Of a stretch of DNA of 64,000 nt, positions 1 through 11,626 are shown in pieces (the stretch's first letter is position 1; each line of letters starts with the position of its first letter). The stretch comes from Trichopria drosophilae. Its lineage: Eukaryota > Arthropoda > Insecta > Hymenoptera > Diapriidae. The DNA lies in the NCBI GenBank assembly GCA_030407085.1, contig CM059586.1, forward strand, positions 34,955,501 through 35,019,500, in the 5' to 3' direction. A program made the position numbers and the translations under genes. The notes under the pieces are model-generated. The model did no database searches and was not told where the DNA came from. It worked only from the letters and a program-made list of their open reading frames with translations.

Positions 1-2639
1 GAAATCTTACAGAGCTAGCGGACAATCCTCTCTTTCTTACCCAGTCCTTCACTCAGAGGTCTAAAAAATAATTTGTTTAGAGATAAAACTAACAACGATA
101 TGTCTTTTTAATACTGAAATATTGTCGAAATTAAATCCAGTTGAAACGATTCTTTTTGATAAATTTTCTCTGATTTTACCAATCACGTTAATGGTTGGTG
201 GTGCCACCTGCTGGAGAGAAAGTGGTCATAGATTACGCGGTAAATGGAGCAAAACTGAAGCGTTCCTTTGGTAAAAGTTTTACTAATACTGGATATTAAT
301 TGTTGCATGTCAGTTGCAAAGGTATGATTGGTAACCTAAAAATGATATCTATTAGATTTTTTCGCAATACGCAAAATGTAATTTTGCAGTATTCCAAATA
401 ATAAAATCGAAATTGCTTCTGATGTTTACGATCTTCCTGCACTCGAATCTGATCATTTTTATCGCAAGTAATATAACTGAAAATGTAATTTACATCAGTC
501 CGATCTACTCAGTGAATCGTGAAACTAATTTCTGCTCGATATTACGTAATGTAATGTGATATTACCCGAGTTATACTTTATTAATGGTAGGCTATAAAAC
601 TGCGTTCGTTTAAAACAATTTTTCTTGTTCTTTCACCGGATTTCATTACAGGTTAATCGTTTGCACCACTTCGCGTCAAACAATTTAATCTTCGTTAATT
701 TTGTCCGCGATGAAAATTTCAGTAACGAGTTTTATAGCGCAAAATGCTTCGTAAAACCGCTGAATTTACGCACCGATCGACTTTTAGTCCAGACAAAAAT
801 TGAAACAATTTGCCTGCACAAAAGCGCCGGCAATTTGCCTTGCGCGGAAAATCACGAATTTACACGCGTTCGCCGCTGCATACAAAATGTGCGTAAAATT
901 TGCTGGGACGTTTCCCTGAACGGTCCGAATTCTACGGTTAACATTTTTTCTCCCCTCGGTTCTGTAAAATATTCATGTCTGAATTAAAAAGTCATGGCTA
1001 AACGATTGAAAAGTGCGAATCCGTTCACTTCGGTCGACAGTTTTCCGATGGAGTGAACTAAGGCCGCGATATGCGTTTCAAATACGTATTGTTTCATTAT
1101 GGATTGCTCCTCTTTGCGTGCCAAATGCACCAATCGTGAAAGTAAGCATTCAAATGTATGATTATTCGTTGACGATTTTATGGATATGAGTTCCTGGACG
1201 TGCAAACTCTATAGAATACCTTATTTAATGTTTAATACAAAACTCTTTTAGTATTTACATTTTGACAAATTGTAAACGTTTAAGTATATTATGTAGCTGA
1301 GGTGCAAGACCTAACAAGACCAGATTTACAATGTCTTATACATAGCAAATTTCAAACTGAATATACACATTGCGTCATTACAGTTTCGGAGTTGCATTAA
1401 GTTATTATAAGCTGGTGAAACATAAACTGCTTTTTGAATTTATACCGCAGTAATGTGGATGTTAACCCAACGAACGAAAAGTGCAAAAGAACGTAAACAA
1501 TGTGCATATTATACATAAACATCATTTCCGTTACAATTTTCGTAAGCGGAAATAAATTCGCGAGGTACAGCGTAATTTCAGCATGCGTGGCAATAATCTT
1601 TTTGTTCGTGATAATGGAAAAAATGCGGTTTTATAAATAGAATTACATTAATCGTTAATTCGGTCATTTAAACAATATGCACGATTTTGTTCCATAATAA
1701 TTAATTTCTTTTTTATTCGAAACTGTTGATTGTTTTTAGCAGTTTCATTACGATGACTAATTGGATAGCAATGGATCGTTCAACATTTTACATATTTTAT
1801 TTGTCGCGAAAACAGTAGCGTATAAATCTTTGTAAATGAGCCTTATTGGATTTCACAGTTTCCAGCATGAAAATTGATCGCATGAATGAACCATCGAATT
1901 TCACACCGTAACGATAAGCCTATCAGTGAACAGTGTTGTTGCATACCACTTAGTTGTTACACTTTTAAGTGGCTATGTCGTTAAGCAACAGCATTAGGGA
2001 ATTTTAGTTGAAATGTGAACTAATTCGAAATTAATGTTTTGTTTGCATAAAATGAATTTAGACATTGATCTTTTATAACCTTGTTTAAATTGAATATGAA
2101 TTGTGAAATCCTAACGAAAAAGACATGTTGAATTTTATTGTTCAAATATTACGCTTTGAGAGCTTCAAAACTTTTCATTATCAAACAAGTCTCGTTTCTT
2201 TGTGATAAGTTTAGGAATTGAATGTTATCAAATAAGAACATACACAGACGTATGCTTGGTCCATATTGTTATGACGTTTGCTCATTTAGTAGATTATTCG
2301 TATGACTCAATCCTACTCAATAGATAGCCTTCTGGCTTTTATGAAAGTGTCTTGTCTCTGTTGGTCGTATTTTGCAACGTTGTATCACCTGCTTTAGTTT
2401 CGATTTTCATAAGATATTAATACCATATTTGATGCAAACTTCCTATAACGGTGTCGTTCGCACTTATGCTATTTGGATTTTTAAAAAGTGTTTTAAAAAA
2501 AATGCAGAATGCAATTTATTCATCTAGCATGTCATGAGTCTACAAAATCGTGCCTTTCCAATATATTGTTTACAATGATGTAGAAAAAATATCCATTACA
2601 TTACGGAATTATATTTTCTGAATGTACATTAACAACATA
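1..2639. other. AT-rich non-coding DNA, no gene seen
   Basis: Mostly low-GC sequence with frequent stops in all frames. The only long open stretch (625-987, plus) has no ATG at its start and encodes nothing I recognise; it lies in a slightly GC-richer patch where stops are rarer. If the minus-strand exon at 6488-6560 is real, this stretch could be part of its first intron or lie beyond the gene; the sequence does not decide. Confidence 0.5.
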
Positions 2640-3130
2640 ACCAGCGGAGTAAAGATTTCATCAGAAATTCGATTACTGAGAAAGTGCGTAGTTCACGTTG
2701 AAGCATCGATGTCGCGACAAAGTTCCTCTTTCCGGCTTGGTAAATTGTCGCCCATGCTTCGATTTTACGAACCGTTTCCAGGAGGATGAACGGCAAATGA
2801 CGTTGGTCGACGAACCAACCGACGATTATATGTCGTAGTGGGTTCGCGCGTATTACGAGCGTACTTAAAATTGGGTATACCTGCAGGAGAGGGTGATTGT
2901 ATTACGAGGAAGCAAGTTCCTGAAGTTCCTTCAGACTCGATAGTAGTGGTGCATGCAAATTAAAGCAGTGGCGTAAACCGCTCGGACTTTAGCGCGAAAC
3001 AATTTAACGCGGTTTGATACGAATCCGTTATGTGCCGACAACTCGAGTTGGCAAAAGGCAAGACTTGCGATGCGTCAAGACACTTTGTGTAATTTCCGAC
3101 TCCATTGCTTTTCGAAGAAGAAAAATATTC
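2640..3130. promoter_or_regulatory. GC-richer island with POU octamer, possible enhancer
   Basis: This stretch is visibly richer in G, C and CpG than its flanks but has no open frame of note. It holds a perfect octamer ATGCAAAT at 2953-2960 followed by TAA (a POU/homeodomain-like composite). Insect enhancers often stand out this way in AT-rich introns, so a cis-regulatory role is possible. An unrecognised non-coding exon is the main alternative. Only base composition and the motif support the call. Confidence 0.25.
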
Positions 3131-6100
3131 AACATTCTCGATTCTACTTTCTTAGAGGGAATTTTGGAGTTGTTAGAACTAAATTAGATTTCAACACCTA
3201 AAATTATTTGTTAATGAATCTAAAGTACTTTACCATGTATAAAGTGAATTAATAATTGTTGACATGTTTTAAAGTTAATTTCACGACTGTGCTATCTTCA
3301 TTCGATGTTTTCTCGACCTCGCGAGAAGAGACGAGGTTTGAGATTACGAAAGCACCGAGGTGACGGGATGATTCTACGTTCTCTTTTTGAGAGGGACATT
3401 CGAGACATTCGAAGCGCCGAGGAGGATTCTCGACGGGAAATGATACTCGCGGGAAGAGAAAATTCGAAAGCCAACTAACTCCAACAATTTACAGTTTTCG
3501 AACTTGAAAATTCGTGATCACTTCACTGCTTTTAACAATCATTTTTATCTTAATTAAATCGCAGAGAGCTTGTAGAAAATAAATGGACTCCTGTGCTTTT
3601 CGGGGGGTAACCGACAAATAAATAATTAAAGTGCTTTGTCTCTCAGAGCTTTTTTTTTGTTACAGTGTCAAATAATCGATGAAACACGCAGTAAATTGAA
3701 AAGTAGTAGCTTTTTTTCTAATGACCGTTCAGCTCGAAATTGATGTAAAGAATTTCGGACGGGTTCCAAATGTGTATCATTATTTTCCGTTTCGTAAAAT
3801 GTCGGGTATAAGCAGCTTTGATGCAAGCAATTTTCAGAATACAAAGCGGATGGAAGATTTTAATTATGAAATAAATGAAACCTCTTTTTACTGTACAGCA
3901 GGGTAGGTCGACAAGATTATACTAGTTGCAAATGTTAACGATTGTCATCGTTCCCATTATGCGGACAATATCAATTGTTAATTATCGTTACATGACCCGG
4001 TAGAGGCTAGTGGTTTAATATTAATAGACAAAATCTTTTTAGTGATGTAACATTTACATTGTTACAAAAATACTGAGTATTGGACATCAGTTCAGATCTA
4101 TTGGAGTATAGTTTGGTTGGTACTTTGAAACAAATTTATCTGTCATAATTCAACTATCGATGGGTAGTACTTCTGAAGTAAAAAGAATATTCTTTAGTTA
4201 GGTACTTCCTGTGGATGTACTTAAACTTTAATATTGCAACCAATGTAATGGACTTGACCTATTGGACCATACACATTAATTGACAAGTAGCAAAATTTAC
4301 TAAGGATTTTTGTTGGTGTAGCAATAAATATAAGCGATTCAAAACCAACGATAATGTTTCCATTGCGTAATTGGATTGAACGTCGAAAATCGAAATTTCG
4401 CATATGTTCGTTTTATCGTAAAGCCAGAAATTCATAACCAATAAAAATGCTTGGATGATAAGTATTATTATCTGAATTTTCGATCGCGAACATCCGTTAA
4501 TTTTGTATGGCCGTTCATTTTTGTTTTGAGTCCAACACGCGGTCGAAGTTGGCGCATTTGTTATCAGCAACCCGCATCGCTTATTATCGGTTAACGCATC
4601 GATTTCAAAGCCGAGAAACGAGCACGCGTGCACGATTCGTTAATAAACTATTTTCGCGAAAAATACACGAATGCGTTTTCTCAACTAGTTGTCTGTGGAA
4701 AACGTTGCCTTTTCTCCCGTGACGTTATCAAATCTGTCAATGTCGACGATGTTGTATCGCAACACGTGCCTGAATTTTGTCATTCTACGTGAGCGTATGG
4801 TTTTTGCAATAATTGAACAGATTTGTTATTTTTTAAATTAGGATCGCGCTTGAATCATGGGTCATCGGTAATAAATATTTATACCGCGATTCGGCTTTCG
4901 AGCCGAAAGTAAAATCTAAATAGCTTCCGGTTGTTTTTTCGTCCTAACAAAAAATTCGATCAAGAGGCGAAAGTTTCTAATCCACGCGTTTCACTACGCC
5001 GAGTATAGTTTTTTCGTTTTCTGGAAAAGAAATTTTCTCCTACGATTCTTTCGAATGTCGCACCGTTACGCTGGCTTTGTCACCGAAAATGAATTTCTAA
5101 ATTATTTTACATTTTTTGTTCTTTGAAAATCTATAGTACATTAAAAGGTCTTCAACATTTTGGTTAGAATTTTTGGCTATACATAATATTTATGGCAATC
5201 GCACGATATAATTGGTCTTTTCAATCCTGCAGATAATTTTATACATTGAGAGACTTTTAACAAGAATATTTGTAATATGGCTTTATAAATTGAGGATAAT
5301 CGAGGTAAAATAGTAATAATTCAAAAATTGTTAGTAATTTTTCCTGTATCGAACGTTGCATAGAGAAGAGTCCAATATTGGAAAAATTAGCGTATTAGAA
5401 TTATTTATTGTTGTACCTCATTTATTCTCGTTTATCTCTAAATTCTTATTGCTATATTATAAATATTGTTATGAAGTCACTCAGTGTAAACAAACAAAAA
5501 TTGTAATGTAATGCAATTCGCAGTTCGCTTGAATTTTCAATGATTCTGCACGAGAAAAATGTAAAGTTGCTTATATTCTTCAGAGTTGTCAGGTTCATGT
5601 TAGTTTCTGTAATAAAGTATTTTTTTTATATCTTTCATGTGTGCCGCTATATTAGTTCTTTCGTTAAATCTTCACTGTTGACGTTGTCTTTCCATCTTCC
5701 ATGAAGTTTAATAGTTATGTTTCAGAGACTGATTTTCAATAACCCCCAAATGTTATGTTCGACCATAAAAAATAAAGAAATCGTAAACGATTGAAGGAAG
5801 AGAAGTTCGATAGAATTTTTCAATCACGACATTAAGTTTGGTTTACACACTAAGGACAATAAACACTAACTGCTAACGAAATTAAACAAATTGGGATGGA
5901 CAATCGTTAAAAACGTTGTTAAAACCAATCACATCGTAATAAATGATGGTTATTGAAAGACGATTAAATAAGAAATTCGACCAGTATGAGAATTACTTGA
6001 AACTCGAGGAAACTTCGTCAGGTAAAAAAGTTGAAATCACAAGATGAGAAGTTGCTCCAAAATCCACAAAACTAGTTCGACGGTTCTTCGAAGTGAAAAC

Positions 6101-6487
6101 CAAAATCAATGTCGAATACGAGATTCGAAGACGAAACTTTTGATATTAAAACAAACAATTCGTAAAACCAACAGACAAAAAAAAATGCGCAAACAAAATA
6201 TTTGAAAGTTGTACAATTTACACCAGGATGAAAATAAGAAGACTTCGAAGAGGTCTGGTAAGGTAGAAGTTCGCGATATAGTAGAAGACATCTTGAAACA
6301 TAACAGTTTTGAGAAAAACCGAATAAAAGAAACAAGTTGGAAGTGTGAAGAAAAATTTCTAGTCGAAAGAAACCGTGTCCTCGCTCGGGAGAAGCAGAAT
6401 CGAAAAAAGCACCGCTCGTAACACCGTTTCACTTCTCGGCCTCGAGAGAGTCCGAGACTCTCCTCCGAATTCCTCTACTATACTCAC
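3131..6487. other. Non-coding, possible first intron of the minus-strand gene
   Basis: No convincing exon was found. Open frames near 4221-4722 and 6072-6432 occur on both strands, begin with near-cognate starts or overlap each other, and show no family features. A small perfect hairpin, TTCGGCT-TTCG-AGCCGAA, sits at about 4891-4908. If the donor at 6487 is used, this sequence is intronic until an acceptor that I could not place. Confidence 0.4.
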
Positions 6488-6560
6488 CGAAACACGCGAG
6501 AAAACAGAAAGTCGTCGCTATCCTCGTAATCCTGGTTATCCGAAACTCGCCACTCGCCAT
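6488..6560 (-). CDS. Candidate first coding exon with strong splice donor
   Basis: On the minus strand an ATG at 6560-6558 sits in a favourable context (ATAAAATGG). It opens a frame of 24 codons plus one base, starting MASGEFRIT and ending with a hydrophobic run TTFCFLACF, and then meets CG|GTGAGTATA, close to the ideal 5' splice site. The intron would be phase 1, which is common just after signal peptides or N-terminal membrane segments. A CpG-rich island and an initiator lie 5' of it in the right order. The rest of the protein would be encoded to the left, possibly outside the window, so no family can be named. The frame also runs on past the donor to 6429, so an unspliced short ORF is the formal alternative. 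I favour the spliced reading because promoter, ATG and donor agree in strand and order. Confidence 0.5.
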
Positions 6561-6898
6561 TTTATCCGAATGTTTTCTACCGGCACTCACTAAAAAAATC
6601 CACACTCCTGAATTTTTTTTCGCCACTACTCCTTTTTTTTTGACTCCCTCCTTTTTCGGAACACACACTAAAAATCACAATCTGTCAGCGTTCGTCGCTG
6701 CCTTTCATCTCGTTTCTTCACTCGCGAGCGTCATCGGTCACTGTAAGACACTGCACCGAAAAAATCTTCAAGCTATTCCGGTACTGGCGGGAACATTGTT
6801 CCTGACGCTGCCGAGAATAAGTTCGTCCTCTTTCGTGCGGATTCACTTCGGGAGCTGAACAAGTCGCGTGCGCACCACTCAACGGCCGCGCGGCAACT
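6561..6898 (-). other. Inferred 5' UTR with three short upstream ORFs
   Basis: From an inferred start at 6898 to the ATG at 6560 the leader would be 338 nt. It holds three short upstream ORFs, each closed before the main ATG: 6773-6796 (7 codons, MFPPVPE), 6705-6734 (9 codons, MTLASEETR) and 6687-6710 (7 codons, MKGSDER). The last ATG overlaps the end of the second. Such leaders usually lower or condition translation of the main frame. T-rich runs on the plus strand at 6606-6655 read as A-rich runs in the leader. Confidence 0.4.
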
Positions 6899-7230
6899 GA
6901 AAGTAGGGACGCGGCGCGCCGAGGAACCCCCCACCGCGCGACCCGTCGGGATGCCCTCCCCTCGTCCTTTTTTCTTCTTGGATCCGAACGTGCAGCAGGC
7001 AGGCAGGCAGCGCGCCGGTGCCTTCGGTCGGTCGGTGGTGGTGCGCTGGATGCGATGCGATGCGATCCATCCGCGCGAGGGGGGAGGGAGGACTGGTCCC
7101 GAGACCGAGGGCTCATGTATGGAGAAAAAGGAGAAAACGATTGCGTACGCGAGAACCGCAAGAAGGAGAGGGCAAAATCCACCAAGAGCACGACGGTAAA
7201 AGTGCGTCTGCGAGGTCACCCAAAGAGAAG
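6780..7230 (-). promoter_or_regulatory. CpG-rich island with initiator, likely promoter
   Basis: This is one of the most CpG-dense stretches of the window, with GC boxes and short tandem steps (GGCAGGCAGGCAG near 7002, TCGGTCGGTCGG near 7026, GATGCGATGCGATGCGATCC near 7049). Open frames run through it on both strands simply because stop codons are rare in GC-rich DNA, and none shows a protein family. On the minus strand TTTCAGTT (A at 6898) matches the arthropod initiator TCAGTY; no TATA box or clear downstream element is seen at the expected spacing. I read it as a dispersed-type promoter for the minus-strand exon. It could also fire on the plus strand. Confidence 0.5.
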
Positions 7231-7799
7231 AGATCGAATGAGTGCTTTACGCTGTACCAGCCACGAGATCAATTATCCATCTACCGATATATACCGATTG
7301 CTTCAAAAATTTCTGACGCGTGTCCGGTCTCAAGAAAAATATCGAAAGCATTAAGAAATAACCTTCGTCTGCTTCTCTCAAATAAATAACGTTTCACATT
7401 ATTTCATTTCCACGTGCGGTATTGCTCTGTTGATGTCTGTCAATTTCTGTCAATTCAGGTGGATTAATAATATTGCTAGTTTCGTCGATTTCTGTCGAAT
7501 TGTTATTTTCAATAAAAAGTAGTTGAGCTAACCAAGTTATATATAGTCAAAAGGCACTGTTCCCGCCATGGGAATCTAGGATCCAATAAACAAAAAGATG
7601 TAAAGATGTCTAAAGGATATCCTTTAATCCGTTAAAAATATCTTGAAAATATCGAAGAGATCTCTAAACAGATATAACATCTTTTAGATCTGTCGAAAAT
7701 ATATTTTAAAAGAAAATTAACTGACGTATTAAAAACCGTATAATTATTATAACTCTGTTAATTTTTAAAGCAGTTTAACTTTTTTTTATTATAGATGTA
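7231..7799. other. Non-coding, nothing notable
   Basis: AT-rich spacer upstream of the promoter island. It includes a perfect 14-bp palindrome AAAGGATATCCTTT at 7612-7625 but no coding signal. Confidence 0.5.
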
Positions 7800-7803
7800 T
7801 TAA

Positions 7804-7938
7804 GGTAAACGTACCAATAGTTGGATGCTTAGTAAAACCACCCTATAGCTGGACAACCTAATGCTTGTCTAGAGAACAAACGACTATCGCTTAGTCTGTC
7901 CAGCGATGGGTACATGTCCCGTCATGGGTACGTTTACG
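7804..7938. mobile_element. 135-bp TTAA-flanked MITE
   Basis: The left end GGTAAACGTACC (7804) and the reverse complement of the right end, CGTAAACGTACC (to 7938), match at 11 of 12 positions, and both ends are flanked by TTAA (7800-7803 and 7939-7942). TTAA target duplications are typical of piggyBac-type elements and also of Kolobok. The ends do not begin with CCC, so the superfamily is open. The right TTAA is shared with the next element. Confidence 0.6.
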
Positions 7939-7942
7939 TTAA

Positions 7943-8442
7943 CCCTTTTAATGCCATAAGGCCACAATTATTTTGTGATTTTCAAGTGAATCGGTATCAG
8001 ACTGAGATAAATATAACAAAACTATACAAAAAGTAAGCGTCCGGAACTAAAAACATACAAAAAAATGAAAAAACATTAATAATGCGTGTAAAAGGCGCCA
8101 TATTGAATCGGTAATTTTGAATTTTGACATTCCGCTTCGCTTAAATTTTAGTTATGGTGATTATTCCACAGGATCCAGACACTTATGCCGATCCGACAAC
8201 TGGAACATTATTCGCCAGAACGTTAAACAAATAAAAAAATTTTAAAACTCACGTTTTTTTGTTAATTAGCCACCATTTTGTAAAAATCAAACGCAATAGA
8301 ACAAAACTAATAGCAGATTTGTAAAGTATGGACAAAAATACGTCAGAAAATATGGTTTTGAAATTTTTTTTGTTTATTATTACACAGATAAATATTCACA
8401 TGAAAAACATGATAAAATGATGGCCGTTTGGTATGAAAAGGG
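7943..8442. mobile_element. 500-bp piggyBac-like MITE
   Basis: The left end CCCTTTTAATGCCATAAGGC and the reverse complement of the right end CCCTTTTCATACCAAACGGC are imperfect inverted repeats. Both are flanked by TTAA (7939-7942 and 8443-8446). TTAA duplication with CCC-initial ends is the hallmark of piggyBac. There is no transposase frame inside, so this is a non-autonomous copy. It sits directly against the 135-bp element, so one probably inserted at the TTAA bordering the other. Confidence 0.7.
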
Positions 8443-8494
8443 TTAAACGCTCAAATATAAACAAATAACGCAAGCAAACAGTAAGGAAAAAACT

Positions 8495-8559
8495 TATTCC
8501 GGCGGGGAATCGAACCAGGTCTTTCGCTTAGCACGCAACGCCTTAACCACTATGCTAAA
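8495..8559 (-). repeat. tRNA-like sequence, SINE head or tRNA pseudogene
   Basis: On the minus strand an A box TAGCATAGTGG (8547-8557) is followed by a perfect B box GGTTCGATTCC (8506-8516), the internal RNA polymerase III promoter of tRNA genes. Between them a 7-nt loop GTGCTAA would present the anticodon GCT (serine). The acceptor stem does not close, the T stem is mismatched and the long variable arm of serine tRNA is missing. It is therefore a tRNA-derived SINE fragment or dead tRNA, not a working gene. Confidence 0.55.
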
Positions 8560-8565
8560 TATACA

Positions 8566-9589
8566 TGTGGAAGAGAGAAAGCACCAAAACAATTATTTCT
8601 CAGAAAATAACGTAAACATAGAATAACGTTATAAAAATATATAAATGTCATGCGCGAAAATAGAGAAGGTGAAAATTATTCGTTGAAACTATTAATAATA
8701 AGGATACAGGCCAATTTAACTACGAAACTGACATTTTTATTAACGTTTACCTATAATGATACTTAAAACTAACTAAACAATATATGTCACAATACTTTTC
8801 AGTGGATTTGTTGTCCAATATTATAGTAATAAATAACACATGCTGCATTTTATTCACACTTACATATCATCATTAAAAAAATTGCTTTGAACGAAGTTTT
8901 TTGTTTTTTGAGAATACAGTCTTCACTAAATTAGGAACAACATCCATTTTGGCAAAAGTATGTTGACTTGTTTAAAATTCTGTCCTTGCACTGAGAGAAA
9001 TTGTATAGGAAGATAGCTCAAAATAAAAGGAAAAAAATACTAGTCTCGCTAGGCATTTGAGAACAGGCGTGAAATAATTGGAATAAATACTATAAGTCAA
9101 ATATATTTTGATATTATTTTGCAATAGAATTTCCTAAACCAGAATAGTAAAATATATAAGCTTACGAAATTTACCATACTTTTGTAGAAAATGTTACTAG
9201 TGATAGGGTTCGTGATGAGCAATGAAATGTGAATCACGTACATATATACATAACCCTTTTTTACTAAATTACCTTTAAAGAAATGGGCATATCCTTCTTC
9301 CTACTTTTTATAAGTGGGCAAATAGAGACAAATAAAAGTATTTACTGTTTCTTTTAATCTTTATTTTTAGTTTTTTCATAAGTAACATATTAAAGGTTCC
9401 AGAGAATTCCTGATGTATAATATTTTTATATGTAAAAATGTATCATTACTAGGATACTATGAAAAAATATAATATTAAACATAAAAATATATCATTGAAT
9501 CGATTTGTGGTTGGTTAAAGTTTAATCCCAGAAGCATACATTTTTTTTTAAATGAAAATTAACTGAAATTTACTTCAAGGATTGAGGTT
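8566..9589. other. Non-coding, nothing notable
   Basis: AT-rich sequence with stops in all frames; no inverted repeats or motifs that I can support. Confidence 0.5.
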
Positions 9590-9745
9590 TTGTAAATCCA
9601 AAATGGAGGATCAAAGATGGATGTCGGAGGGATAAAAGTGACTTGAGGGCGCTGAAGTTGGTTACTCGGATGGTTTTCGAAATAGATGATTATTATAAAT
9701 CTCATCTGTCTTTTTTAAATTTAAAATGGCTGATTTTTATGTAGC
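9590..9745 (+). repeat. Dispersed ATGGCGGATC-type repeat, diverged copy
   Basis: Two degenerate cores, AAATGGAGGATCAAAGATGG (near 9600) and AAAATGGCTGA (near 9724), flank sequence with a GGGCGCTGAAGTTGG segment. The core matches the repeat seen at 13.6, 17.4, 23.0, 25.1, 26.3 and 46.3 kb. The function of this family is unknown. Confidence 0.4.
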
Positions 9746-9849
9746 GGATAAAAAGGTAAAACTTAAATAGTTAGCTTTTCTGCACCATCGCCTCTATTCT
9801 TGATTTAATTCTAATATTTTCTCCCGAAAAAGATAGAAATTCTGACAAA

Positions 9850-9917
9850 TTGCCCCAGCTGGGGATCGAACTCACAACTTCGTAGTTCATTACGATATCA
9901 CCTGAATCATGACATTG
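9850..9917 (-). repeat. Second tRNA-like sequence, decayed
   Basis: On the minus strand GAGTTCGATCCCC (9861-9873) is a near-perfect B box followed by AGCTGGGGCAA. The anticodon region reads ACTACGAAGT. The A box is badly degraded and the stems are incomplete. It has the same orientation as the tRNA-like sequence 1.3 kb upstream, which suggests SINE debris. No intact tRNA can be folded. Confidence 0.45.
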
Positions 9918-11371
9918 TATTTAATCAAGTTCTTACTTTTCCAGTTAAATGAAAAATTAAGGTAAAAAATCTGTTTTTGGCTTTTTTCAAAATGTTGATT
10001 CTAGTATGAAAATTTTATTCTTGTAATTCATAATCTAGGGGTTAAGATTTATAAATAAAATTTGGTACAAATAAATGTTTGTGACAACTTCATACTATTT
10101 TTTACCATTCATTTTTTTGTACTATTGTTGTATTTTTATATGAAATTAGGTGTTTACAAAAGTAAAGACGTTATGAAGAGTAAAAAATGTCTGCAACAAA
10201 ATTGGCAATCCAATTAAAATATCCAATTTGTGTAAGGGAATTTGATCAAACATTAAAAATAGTGAACTTCGAAGAACTCTAGGTGGCGTCCAAATCTGAA
10301 GCTGAAGTCGTTCAACATTCAGCTAAGTACGAATATAATGAACAACAAAACCAGCAAAGGAAAATCTGTTTGAAAAGAGTTTTTATTTTAAATTATATTT
10401 TATTTGACAATACTTAATCCAAACGTTGGGTGACTATATTTTTGGATTTCAGCGCCATCTAATATCCGGAAGGGGTATTTCACATTTAAATGCTCATGTC
10501 CCCTTATTCTTTCCTGTACTTTTTTTCAATATGTACATAAAAAGTCTGTATGTAGACGAGAATAATATACATAACAAATATTTAACAATTTTGCGACGGA
10601 AATACCCATGTACTTTATTTAAAAAAAAGAATTTATAAATTCTATTGAAAACTGCAAAAGCAAACATGACAAAATATTTACAATCCATTCTAATATGTTA
10701 AAGCCCTAAAATATATGTATAATTTACTTAGATTTGTTATATAGCAAAATACTCTTTTTGTACATATATTCTTATTACGGCTAGTTTTCATAATAAACAA
10801 TGTGTATTTTTACTCTATATCACCATGCTTTCTGGAATTAATTATTACATTTCTCGAATCAGAAATTTGAAAATGTAGTTGCAAGTCACCTAGAAAAGTT
10901 AAGAAATATATGTAATTTAATTGATATAAAATAATATATTACATACAATAACAATACATATTACAATAATATTTTAAATATTGCAAATGAGAAAAAGAAA
11001 TACCAACATTAACGAAAGTATATTTGAAAGATGCCGCTAGTAAGTGTCTGCTAACTCCGATTTCCGGAGTGTAGCAATATAATTGTAAATTCCCAGTTAC
11101 CTGCCTAACATAAAAGCGTTCCTTTCTCACTTCGCCTAAAAAAATGTATAGAATCAACAAACGACTCACCTCTACGGTGGAAAACAAAGAATAACGACTA
11201 CTTTATGTCAAGAAAAATGCGAATAAAATAAAAAATAAATTTTCTCGTATTTTTTAAGTCGATATTAAAAAAAGTTATAATAAAAGAATCCAATGAATAT
11301 ATAGAAACGATGGAAGTGACATTTTATTAAAATACGAAAATAATAAGTCGACCTTACGAAGGAAAGTGTGA
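9918..11371. other. Non-coding AT-rich DNA
   Basis: No gene is seen. Possible CTCF-like words occur at 10277-10290 (CTCTAGGTGGCGTC) and, on the minus strand, around 10451-10460 (AGATGGCGCT). Confidence 0.45.
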
Positions 11372-11626
11372 GAGGGAATTGGGTATGAAAAACTACATTT
11401 CAATAAGGACGCTAAGGAACTGATAAAATATGTGATTTTAAAAGACCTAAGAACATATTTTTAGGAGCAAGCGAGCAAGCTGTTGGAAGAGTATGAAAAG
11501 ATGTCCTCCATAAGAGGGGAACCAACAAGGAAGAATATAAGGTTCGATTCGGAGGGGAAATGCTGTAAGACTTATTTTAAAGAAAATACGAAATTGAAAA
11601 GCAAAAATATAAATAACGATGTTTAA
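11372..11626 (+). pseudogene. Decayed coding remnant, purine-rich
   Basis: A plus-strand frame runs for about 84 codons with one internal stop (TAG, 11462-11464). The second part, starting EQASKLLEEYEKMSSIRGEP, has the charged, non-repetitive composition of a real protein, unlike the low-complexity frames around it. The TAG is preceded by a T-run, so it could also be read as a 3' splice acceptor. I do not recognise the family. Together with the remnant at 12733-12981 it fits a decayed transposable-element protein, but this is inference. Confidence 0.3.

Noticed and set aside
625..987. 120-codon plus frame
   Set aside because: Starts with TTG, has no upstream ATG, no domain and no splice or promoter context; it lies in a GC-richer patch where stops are rare.
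4221..4722. Opposing frames near 4.2-4.7 kb
   Set aside because: They lie on both strands and overlap, with no splice signals, recognisable domain or promoter.
4891..4908. Histone-type 3' stem-loop
   Set aside because: It is a perfect hairpin but with a TTCG loop and different stem; no histone gene is nearby.
6718..7389. Several long overlapping frames on both strands
   Set aside because: They come from the CpG-rich island; they overlap in different phases and share no protein features.
8495..8559. Functional tRNA-Ser gene
   Set aside because: The acceptor stem does not pair and the long variable arm is missing.
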